From: Pseudomonadota bacterium
GTDB taxonomy: Bacteria > Desulfobacterota > Desulfobulbia > Desulfobulbales > Desulfocapsaceae
NCBI GenBank assembly: GCA_018821985.1
Contig: JAHJKP010000015.1
Location: 1-34,637 of the forward strand
DNA length: 34,637 nt
Reading direction: 5' to 3'
Shown here: positions 16,373 through 22,981 of the stretch, one piece after another
Layout: each line of letters starts with the position of its first letter
Position numbering within the stretch: the stretch's first letter is position 1
Program-made: the position numbers and the translations under genes
Notes under the pieces: generated by a model
Database searches by the model: none
The model's input: only the letters and a program-made list of their open reading frames with translations
Told to the model about the DNA's origin: nothing

Positions 16373-18013
16373 TCACAGGAGACACGTCTTGTCACGAAGC
16401 TCCCGAAAAAATATTTTTTCATTCTGCGAATAATCAACAGGGACCTCGATAAGATGAAGTCCAGGCTGCTGGAGACATACAGACAGCAGTTCTACAAGTT
16501 CGCCGGCATACGTAACACGATAGCCGTTTGCCCCATAACTCTTTGCGTATTGTATGAAATCAGGATTCAGAAAGTCAAGGCCAAAGTCAGGAAGGTTCAT
16601 ACCGCCCTGCTTCCATTTGATCATCCCATAGCCATTATCACGCAGGACGATGACGACCAGATGCAGCTTGAGACGGATAGCAGTTTCCATCTCCTGAGAG
16701 TTCATCATAAAGCCACCATCTCCGCACACAGCCACAACCTGCCTCTCCGGATACAAGAGTTTAGCGGCAATGGCCACTGGAAGGCCGGCACCCATGGAGG
16801 CCAGGGCATTATCCAGAAGCAGCGAGTCAGGCTGTGTCGCCTTAAAATTACGGGCAAACCATATCTTATACATACCATTATCAAGGGAAAGAATACTGTT
16901 ATCAGCAACCGTCTTGCGAATATCACTGACTATCCGTTGCGGGGTATCGGGGAATTGGTCATGGTTTGGCGCATAATAGACATGAGTATTGATTTCTTCA
17001 TGGATGCGCTGGAAATAATCGTTATCTGAAATAGCAGGGTCGTAAATAAGTTGCGACAACTGGCTAAGAGTGGTTCCGATATCACCTATAACTTCATGCT
17101 GGGGGAAATAAACTTCATCAATATCCGCAGGTGAATAGTTGACATGAATAACCGTCACATCCCTTTGACTCATGAAAAATGGCGGCTTTTCAACAACATC
17201 ATGACCGACATTAATAATAACATCGGCCCGTTCAATGGCGCAATGCAGGTAATCATGGTCCGAGAGAGCTGCCGTACCCAGTGAGTAAGGAGAGTACTCA
17301 TCAATAATCCCTTTGCCCATCTGGGTGGTGAAAAAGTAGATACCTGCTTTTTCAATAAGCTCTCTTGCGACCCGACACACGTCCGGTCGTTTGGCCTCGG
17401 CCCCAAAGAGAAACAAGGGATAGCGTGCCTGCTTGATAAGTCCAGCCGCAATGGCAATTGAGGCTGGATGGGCAAGGGGAGAATAGAGAGGAGTCAGAGG
17501 TAAAGGCTGTTTATCTGTTTCCTCGGCTGCAATATCCTCAGGCAGTTCCAGATGGACCGGACCGGGCTTCTCTGCTGTGGCGATACGAAACGTGTCGCGG
17601 ACCAATGGCGGGATACTTCCTGCGGTAACGATCTGTTTGGTAAATTTGGTCAAAGGCCCCATCATCCTCACCACATCAAGGATCTGAAATCGCCCCTGCT
17701 TGCTCTTTTTTATCGGCTTCTGACCAGTAATAAAGAGCACAGGCATGCCGCCAAGTAAGGCATACGAGACGGCCGTGACGAAATTGGTCGCTCCAGGCCC
17801 AAGGGTCGAAAGGCAGACCCCTGGCCTGCCGGTAAGCCTGCCATAGGTGGCCGCCATAAATCCAGCGGCCTGTTCATGACGGGTCAGAATCAAACGTATC
17901 GAGGATGTTCTCAGAGCCTCAAGAAAGACCAGATTCTCTTCACCGGGAATACCAAAAATGGTATCGACTCCCTCATTTTCAAGGCACCGCACCAATAGTT
18001 CAGCTCCATTCAT
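16373..18013 (-). CDS. alsS: Acetolactate synthase, catabolic type (TPP enzyme)
   Basis: This thiamine-diphosphate enzyme is predicted to condense two pyruvates to acetolactate. The 546 residues show the catalytic glutamate in RHEQAAGFMA (E47), the central domain, and the cofactor motif that starts GDGGFMMNSQE and ends RDNGYGMIKWKQ. No IlvN regulatory subunit is adjacent. The length and the motif pattern (RHEQAA, NGYGMI) suit a stand-alone AlsS-like enzyme rather than the anabolic IlvB. GAGGAA precedes the ATG by about six bases. It lies 46 bases behind a TauE/SafE permease and before a sensor kinase. Sulfoacetaldehyde acetyltransferase (Xsc) belongs to the same superfamily and often neighbours TauE, so that alternative was considered, but the protein is shorter than Xsc and I see no Xsc-specific feature. 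Confidence 0.8.
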   Translation of the reverse strand: MNGAELLVRCLENEGVDTIFGIPGEENLVFLEALRTSSIRLILTRHEQAAGFMAATYGRLTGRPGVCLSTLGPGATNFVTAVSYALLGGMPVLFITGQKPIKKSKQGRFQILDVVRMMGPLTKFTKQIVTAGSIPPLVRDTFRIATAEKPGPVHLELPEDIAAEETDKQPLPLTPLYSPLAHPASIAIAAGLIKQARYPLFLFGAEAKRPDVCRVARELIEKAGIYFFTTQMGKGIIDEYSPYSLGTAALSDHDYLHCAIERADVIINVGHDVVEKPPFFMSQRDVTVIHVNYSPADIDEVYFPQHEVIGDIGTTLSQLSQLIYDPAISDNDYFQRIHEEINTHVYYAPNHDQFPDTPQRIVSDIRKTVADNSILSLDNGMYKIWFARNFKATQPDSLLLDNALASMGAGLPVAIAAKLLYPERQVVAVCGDGGFMMNSQEMETAIRLKLHLVVIVLRDNGYGMIKWKQGGMNLPDFGLDFLNPDFIQYAKSYGANGYRVTYAGELVELLSVCLQQPGLHLIEVPVDYSQNEKIFFRELRDKTCLL

Positions 18014-18059
18014 GATTCTTCCTCACATCTTTTATGCTTGTTAAAAACAACTATCGGGA

Positions 18060-18782
18060 TCACCACGCAGTGACAATCATCATTGTACCCATCAGGATCA
18101 AAAAGGCAAATATCACTTTCAGATAAATAGATCTGTCTATGCGACCATAGCAGAACGAACCCAAAACCGTTCCGAGAAGAACAAAGGGGGCGGAATAAAA
18201 AAACGAAGACAGAACAGAAACAGTGGTCAGACCGCTCACGGCATGGGCGGTAGCATTGAGATACGAATTAAAGAGAAAAAATCCACTGAGAGTGGCTTTG
18301 ATCTCATCCTTATCCCAATCATTGAGTGTCGCATAAATAATCGTCGGTGGCCCGCCTGCACTGAAGGCGGCCCCAATGGCGCCGGAAGAAAATCCGGCCA
18401 GATAGGACCAGACTGGATGCAGTTTCCTTTGCCTGATCTTAATCAAAAGATTATAGCAGGCATACATGACAAGAAGAACTCCAAGCCCTATGCTGAGGTT
18501 CTCTGAGCTCACCTTTTTTAACAAGGTAACACCTACAAACATTCCGGGAATAGCAGCGATACACAGGGGGAAAATTTTTTCCCCATCCAGATGTTTTTTA
18601 AGCTTCAATGCCAGGAATGTGGTAATCACAACACTATTCAGGGTACAGAGCGGGACCGCACTTTTGACGTCAATACACAGACTCAACAGCGGCATGGCCA
18701 CAAGGGCCGAACCAAATCCGGTCATGCCCTGAACAAATCCAGCCAACAAAAAAATAAGACTTATACAGAATTGGATCAGCAT
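18060..18782 (-). CDS. TauE/SafE family permease
   Basis: This inner-membrane protein has 240 residues and seven or eight hydrophobic segments, the size and pattern of TSUP (TauE/SafE) transporters. The first helix is followed by the family motif GFVQGMTGFGSALVAMPLL (about 17-35). The second half repeats it as GFSSGAIGAAFSAGGPP (about 130-146), the internal duplication typical of the family. Such proteins export or import organosulfur compounds, sulfite or other anions. The substrate cannot be read here. It is probably the first gene of an operon with the acetolactate synthase and the heme sensor kinase, so a link to an organic acid or a sulfonate is possible. The ATG lacks a strong ribosome-binding site. 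Confidence 0.88.
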   Translation of the reverse strand: MLIQFCISLIFLLAGFVQGMTGFGSALVAMPLLSLCIDVKSAVPLCTLNSVVITTFLALKLKKHLDGEKIFPLCIAAIPGMFVGVTLLKKVSSENLSIGLGVLLVMYACYNLLIKIRQRKLHPVWSYLAGFSSGAIGAAFSAGGPPTIIYATLNDWDKDEIKATLSGFFLFNSYLNATAHAVSGLTTVSVLSSFFYSAPFVLLGTVLGSFCYGRIDRSIYLKVIFAFLILMGTMMIVTAW

Positions 18783-19159
18783 GATATATTATTTTCTTGA
18801 ACAGGGACGCTGTTCTGTTTAAATTTTAGAGTCAAAAGAGAAATAAATCTGCAATGAGTCCACGAGACTGGTACCCATTTTTCACCACAAGATTATACCA
18901 GATTCCCCCAGGCTCGTAACAAAATTGAGCATAGGTCCCTAAACGTTTCTTTTGTAAAATAGGAAGATGCCAGGGAAATCAAGTATGCACAGGTCATTTG
19001 TTATGGTATATCCATTTTTAAATATTACCCCACTATCCGGGCATATTACAAAAATCAAACTATTCATTCATTGAAACGACTTGACCGTTTAACGAGTCCA
19101 AGGCGCGCTCCCGCAGTGATCGGGGAGCGGAATGATACTACATATTGGAAACAGGACAG
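18783..19159. other. Divergent intergenic region before the DamX-like gene
   Basis: These 377 bases hold no supported gene. A hairpin, GCTCCCG / CGGGGAGC with one bulged base, lies near 19108-19129, about 30 bases before the start of the plus-strand gene. It lacks a T-run and could be an operator or a leader structure. Confidence 0.4.
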
Positions 19160-20932
19160 ATGCAAGAGGAACAATATATCAACCACCAGTCTCCTTTTGA
19201 CCATGGGTTGTTTTTTCCTGATAGCGGCCGGAGCTCTACCCTTGATGCATTAAGAAACGCTGTAGCAGGATCTGCCAGCCTGATCACCTGTATTGGCGAT
19301 GAGGGCCATGGAAAAACCATGCTCTGCAAAATACTGGAAAAAGATCTCCCTGAACCTTATATTGTAATCTCCTTTCCCTACTCCGTTGAATCCTTTGACC
19401 ATGTCCTCCAGATCATTGCCTTGAAGCTTAATCTGGATTTTTCAATGGAAGATAACGCCCTGGGAAGCGATCATATCCTGATGGAAATCGCTCAAGTCCT
19501 GCGGGAACGAGGGAAACGACTCCTGATCCTTTTTGATGAGGGGGAAAAACTTTATCTGGCGACGCTGGAACGTGTTCGCAAGATGATTGATCTGACAAAC
19601 GAAAACGGGGTTTTACTCCAGATTGTCCTGTTTGGAAGAATAGGATTACAATCACATATTGAGCAACTAGCCTTATGCACTTTTAAAAATGCGCAAGAGT
19701 TGCATCTCTCTCTGCCGCCATTAACAGAGGAAGATACGTTCCAATATCTGAATTTTTGCATGCAGCAGACCCCAGGTTCAGAGAAAAAAGATATATTCAG
19801 CCGGGAAGTGGCTGCGAAAATCCTTGCCATGTCCCATGGGAATTTCAGAAAGATCAACAGCCTGGCAGGAGATTCTCTGCGTTCATCATCCTATAGAGCC
19901 GATAATACTTCTTTCATGGTACTGCTCGAACATGTCCGGGATTCAGACGACATGGTAGTAGGGGAACCCCCTGCTTCTCGGCTACCAGGCCTGCTTATGC
20001 AGAAAAAAACAATACTTGGGGCTGGCGCTCTTCTCATAGTCCTGCTTCTGATTTTATTGGTAAAGAGAGAAGAACAAAAACCTGCCACACCTTCTTCCAT
20101 ACCTGCTAGTACACAGGTTACACCTCATATCAAAACACAACAAATCGTAACAGATAAAAAGAATACGATCACTGAATTAGTCCATCCAGCTCCAGTGACA
20201 GAGGCAGAACCAATCGCCAAGACTGCCCCACCTGCCCCGGTAGCAATGAAAGAGCCAGTCGTACAACCGGCCCAACCGGCTCTCCAGATAGCGGAAGTGC
20301 CGAGTATTAAATCTGGCCAACCAGCCCCAGCAGTGGTGGAAGAATCGAGCACAAAATCGGTCCAGCCTGCTCCCGTGACAGAAGAAGTGCCAGTTGCTAA
20401 ATCAGTTCAGCCATCTCCAGCGGTGGCAGACAAGCCAGTCACACAACCAATCTCAGTTGAGATTGCACCTCTGGTTGAAAAGAAATCTACAGACATTCAG
20501 GTGGTCGCTGCTGACAAACTTCCTAAAAAGAATACCATAATTCCGCTTTTAGCCCCTGAGCATCTCACGAAAAACAACAAGCTGAAATTAACCATCGCCC
20601 AGCAACTTCCTCGAAAAAGTTTTGAAGCCGGTCAGCGATGGTTGGCTGGCGAAAAAAATGATCACTTTACCCTGCAGGTCATGGTTCTTGCTGCGGATCA
20701 GGCCAGAAAAAAATTGCAAGGGATAGTGCGCGAGGAAGAAAAGCAGAAAGGATCAGGGAAATTTATCGTACTCCAGAAATCAACTTCTCCGGCAACATTC
20801 ATACTTTTTTATGGTGAATATCCCAGCCTGGATGCCGCCAGAAATGCCCGCAACAATCTGCCACCATCCCTGCAAAAATATACGCCCTATCCTCTACCTG
20901 TCAAACAGGCTGTGGAAAAATCAAAACGGTAG
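19160..20932 (+). CDS. DamX/ExeA-like AAA ATPase with SPOR domain
   Basis: From the ATG at 19160 (AGGA four bases upstream; an in-frame TTG at 19145 is less likely) the protein has 590 residues. An ExeA/GspA-type AAA domain fills about 1-255, with Walker A GDEGHGKT at 46-53 and Walker B LLILFDEGE at 121-129. One membrane helix lies at about 285-302. A proline-rich linker of six 15-residue repeats spans 343-432. A SPOR domain at about 505-590 would bind denuded septal peptidoglycan. The order cytoplasmic ATPase, helix, periplasmic SPOR is that of DamX, a cell-division protein, and of related ExeA-SPOR proteins. A division or envelope role is inferred. It converges on the site-2 protease gene with a gap of only 12 bases. 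Confidence 0.85.
   Translation: MQEEQYINHQSPFDHGLFFPDSGRSSTLDALRNAVAGSASLITCIGDEGHGKTMLCKILEKDLPEPYIVISFPYSVESFDHVLQIIALKLNLDFSMEDNALGSDHILMEIAQVLRERGKRLLILFDEGEKLYLATLERVRKMIDLTNENGVLLQIVLFGRIGLQSHIEQLALCTFKNAQELHLSLPPLTEEDTFQYLNFCMQQTPGSEKKDIFSREVAAKILAMSHGNFRKINSLAGDSLRSSSYRADNTSFMVLLEHVRDSDDMVVGEPPASRLPGLLMQKKTILGAGALLIVLLLILLVKREEQKPATPSSIPASTQVTPHIKTQQIVTDKKNTITELVHPAPVTEAEPIAKTAPPAPVAMKEPVVQPAQPALQIAEVPSIKSGQPAPAVVEESSTKSVQPAPVTEEVPVAKSVQPSPAVADKPVTQPISVEIAPLVEKKSTDIQVVAADKLPKKNTIIPLLAPEHLTKNNKLKLTIAQQLPRKSFEAGQRWLAGEKNDHFTLQVMVLAADQARKKLQGIVREEEKQKGSGKFIVLQKSTSPATFILFYGEYPSLDAARNARNNLPPSLQKYTPYPLPVKQAVEKSKR
20186..20455 (+). repeat. Six 45-base tandem repeats inside the DamX-like gene
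   Basis: Six successive units of 15 codons encode variants of PAPVTEAEPIAKTAP, each beginning PAP, PAL or PSP and ending in Q, P or S. They form the stretched periplasmic linker between the membrane helix and the SPOR domain. Units four and five are the most alike, indicating recent duplication. Confidence 0.8.
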
Positions 20933-20944
20933 CCCACATAAACT

Positions 20945-21577
20945 TCAGGAAAGCAGCAGACTGTTGGCAAAATCAATCAGCGGGATGATCAGTTTAGACA
21001 GAACACCAGTAGCGGCCAGGATAATAAGAAAGATAAAACCATATCGTTCAATGGAGGCATAGGAACGAGCCAGATCAGGGGGCAGAATCCCAGCAAGGAT
21101 CCGGCTGCCATCCAGCGGGGGAACGGGAAGAAAATTAAAAATGCAGAGCACCAGATTGATCCAGACACTGGCTATCAAGGTGCTATTCAACGGAACCAGA
21201 ACTGCCTCTGTCAGAGCTGAATAAGGAATGATCTTGGCCAGCAACCAGAGCATCCTGGTCATCAAAGCACTGATTACCGCCATAATAAGATTGGTCGCCG
21301 GACCGGCCAGGGCCACCCAGAGCATATCCTTTTGAGGATTTTTAAAATAAGATGGATTCACCGGCACCGGTTTGGCCCAACCAATATGAAAGACAAAAAA
21401 AGCTATAGTTCCCAAGGGATCCAAATGCTTGAGCGGATTCAATGTAAGACGCCCCAATGCCTTGGCCGTTGGGTCTCCCAGCCGGAATGCCACATAGCCA
21501 TGGGCAAATTCATGGACCGTCAGGGCCAGCAACAGAGGCGGGGCCAATATAATAAACTGCAGAATGGTATCATTCAT
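20945..21577 (-). CDS. Site-2 protease family (M50) membrane peptidase
   Basis: This polytopic membrane metalloprotease has 210 residues. The zinc motif HEFAH (residues 23-27, in LTVHEFAHGYVAFRLGDPTA) lies in the first hydrophobic segment. The third zinc ligand lies in NFLPVPPLDGSRIL (about 148-161). The PTAKALGRLTLNPLKHLDP block is characteristic of the short YwhC/FtsH-neighbour-like clade. This clade lacks the PDZ domain of RseP, and its substrates are generally unknown. Four to five membrane spans are visible. Intramembrane cleavage of a regulator is the family activity, but nothing nearby indicates the target. Confidence 0.92.
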   Translation of the reverse strand: MNDTILQFIILAPPLLLALTVHEFAHGYVAFRLGDPTAKALGRLTLNPLKHLDPLGTIAFFVFHIGWAKPVPVNPSYFKNPQKDMLWVALAGPATNLIMAVISALMTRMLWLLAKIIPYSALTEAVLVPLNSTLIASVWINLVLCIFNFLPVPPLDGSRILAGILPPDLARSYASIERYGFIFLIILAATGVLSKLIIPLIDFANSLLLS

Positions 21578-21887
21578 AAAAGAGATCCCAAGGAAAACAT
21601 AGCACTGACAATCAAGGCCAGATAATCATCCCATAACGGATTTTGATAATAAGCATGGTTACATAAAGACGCAACCGCATCATATATGCAGCAGCTTGAA
21701 GTTGAGTCCGAAGTCAAAACAAGGTGACAAAAGATAACAAGGCCTTCTCTATGGCAGCACATCTACCTCTCATCCAAACCCTTTGTGTGGAGTCCAACTT
21801 ACTCTTTGGGCGAGAATTGCCGCCCAAAGCCAGTGCGCCAACAGAAAGGATCATACCAGAAAAAATAAACACCGGGAATAAACGGGC
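21578..21887. other. Intergenic region upstream of tRNA-Arg
   Basis: No gene is supported. A perfect nine-base-pair inverted repeat (CTTTGGGCG / CGCCCAAAG, eight-base loop) lies at 21804-21829 without a T-run on either strand. It may be a remnant or a binding site. Confidence 0.35.
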
Positions 21888-21916
21888 TTGAGGAAACAAA
21901 GAAACTAGGGTATATA
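21888..21916 (+). promoter_or_regulatory. Sigma-70-type promoter of tRNA-Arg
   Basis: TTGAGG (21888-21893) and TATATA (21911-21916) are separated by 17 bases. The -10 box ends 14 bases before the first base of the tRNA, leaving a short 5' leader, as is usual for single tRNA genes. Confidence 0.7.
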
Positions 21917-21930
21917 GACACATCTTTCCT

Positions 21931-22007
21931 GCACCAGTAGCTCAGCTGGATAGAGCAACGGACTACGAATCCGTAGGTCGGGGGTTCGAATCCCTCCTGG
22001 TGCACCA
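21931..22007 (+). tRNA. tRNA-Arg (anticodon ACG)
   Basis: The 77-base gene folds into a full cloverleaf: a seven-base-pair acceptor stem (GCACCAG / CTGGTGC), a D arm GCTC/GAGC, an anticodon stem ACGGA/TCCGT with loop CTACGAA, and a T arm with GGTTCGAATCC. The discriminator A and CCA are encoded. Anticodon ACG, normally modified to ICG, reads CGU, CGC and CGA. It has its own promoter and terminator. The DNA beyond its 3' end looks like the trace of an integrated element. Confidence 0.98.
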
Positions 22008-22015
22008 GTAAATTC

Positions 22016-22050
22016 AAGCACTTAACTCAATTTGAGTTAGGTGCTTTTTG
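22016..22050 (+). terminator. Intrinsic terminator of tRNA-Arg
   Basis: A 14-base arm (AGCACTTAACTCAA) pairs with TTGAGTTAGGTGCT with only one G-T wobble and a minimal loop. TTTTTGTTTTT follows. It starts about ten bases after the tRNA. Confidence 0.92.
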
Positions 22051-22063
22051 TTTTTCAGCCTAT

Positions 22064-22085
22064 TTTTGCCAAAATTTTGCCAAAA
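22064..22085 (+). repeat. Perfect tandem 11-bp repeat TTTTGCCAAAA
   Basis: Two adjacent copies of TTTTGCCAAAA lie 57 bases after the tRNA-Arg gene. Short repeats of this kind are common around integrase attachment sites at tRNA 3' ends. An attachment-site origin is an inference, since the matching second site is not in the window. Confidence 0.55.
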
Positions 22086-22086
22086 G

Positions 22087-22152
22087 CTGTAGCCTTGCGC
22101 GCGCTTTGAAACCAGTTTGCGCGAGGTTTGGAACCTCGCACAAACGCTACAG
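22087..22152. repeat. 66-bp imperfect palindromic element with CTGTAGC/GCTACAG ends
   Basis: The ends CTGTAGC (22087-22093) and GCTACAG (22146-22152) are inverted repeats. Inside, GTTTG-C-GCGAGGTT (22115-22128) pairs with AACCTCGC-A-CAAAC (22132-22145) around a three-base loop with one mismatch. A second GC-rich stretch (CTTGCGCGCGCTTTGAAACCA) fills the left side. This resembles a REP-like or miniature mobile repeat. Confidence 0.6.
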
Positions 22153-22329
22153 GGCAATTCCAGATTTTCGACATTGTAAATTCATTGCTGTGGGGCGTAT
22201 ATGTACACAAACAGACTGCCTCCCTCTCGACAGAAAAAACGCTCTATTTGTGGATAGAGTTATGTGAACTTTTACTTCCCTACCTCCCATGTATCCATTG
22301 CCAGCCCGAAATGACGTCAACTACACCTG

Positions 22330-22598
22330 TTATTTCTTCTTCGCCTTGCCGGCCTTGCATCCACAACCACAACTAGACCTGACCTTGACACACACTGAAT
22401 CCTTCAGCGTCTTAGCAACCTTGAATTTCACAACTTTCTTCTCGGCAATCTTAATTTCCTTGCCAACCAGTCCTAATGATGACCGGGGCAACCTCTATTT
22501 GCCAGTGCCTTAGCACCGACCTCCAGCACTGTTTTCAGGGCAGCCAAAGTCAAGGTCAGTAAACAGAGGAGCCAAGAACTATGATCTTCTGCCGGCAT
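22330..22598 (-). pseudogene. Broken HU/IHF-family DNA-binding protein
   Basis: Two minus-strand frames together spell an HU-like protein. From an ATG at 22598 the first frame gives LAALKTVLEVGAKALANR, matching the second helix region of HU, and stops at 22473. The second frame (about 22494 to the TAA at 22330) gives GKEIKIAEKKVVKFKVAKTL, the diagnostic C-terminal strand and helix of HU (TGKEIKI..KKVVKFK..K.LKD). The DNA-binding arm between them, normally some 20 residues, is largely deleted. An in-frame stop lies at 22495-22497, so the gene is dead. The tail CVKVRSSCGCGCKAGKAKKK is unusual, joining a cysteine cluster to a lysine-rich end. It sits in the debris between tRNA-Arg and the sensor kinase. 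The N-terminal boundary is uncertain. Confidence 0.65.
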
Positions 22599-22981
22599 TC
22601 TACATTTTTATCAAAAAAATTATACAATTAATCAAGTGAGTCATGGTCTGGCCGCGTCTGTTTGGTTGGCGGGCGGTTTTGCTGTTATGTTGCCGACGAC
22701 GATCGATCGCTACTCAATATGATCCTGGCAATAGCAGATTGGATGTGATACCTTTTTCAAAAAGGTTCATTTGTTACGCTATGTTCTCACTCTTTGACAA
22801 CTAAGAATGGACGTAACTTCTGAGCCAAGTTGGCTCAACCGGAAAAAGCGTTGAACTCTAACCACGCCCTGAGGGTATGGCTCTCTACATTAGAATAAAA
22901 TCTATTGTTTTTTGCTTGTTTTTGTTGCATGACAACTGGTGGAATGGCCGAGAAGTCGTATACACGGAGGTTTAATTCAAG
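22599..22981. other. Gene-free leader region before the PAS/GAF kinase
   Basis: No coding frame is convincing. Two separate 17-base palindromes are present: ACCTTTTT-C-AAAAAGGT at 22750-22766 and TGAGCCAA-G-TTGGCTCA at 22821-22837. A GGAGG ribosome-binding site lies about eleven bases before the kinase ATG. No -35/-10 pair stands out. Confidence 0.5.

Noticed and set aside
16373-18013. Sulfoacetaldehyde acetyltransferase (Xsc) for the TPP enzyme beside the TauE homologue
   Set aside because: The protein is shorter than Xsc and its motifs fit acetolactate synthase; no Pta or taurine genes are nearby.
20186-20455. Tandem repeats considered as a CRISPR array
   Set aside because: The repeats are coding, 45 bases long and adjacent without spacers, inside a continuous protein frame.
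21799-22017. 72-codon minus-strand open frame across tRNA-Arg
   Set aside because: It reads through the tRNA gene on the opposite strand, which is a common artefact.
22128-22376. 82-codon plus-strand open frame after tRNA-Arg
   Set aside because: It starts within a palindromic repeat, crosses the minus-strand HU remnant and lacks a ribosome-binding site.
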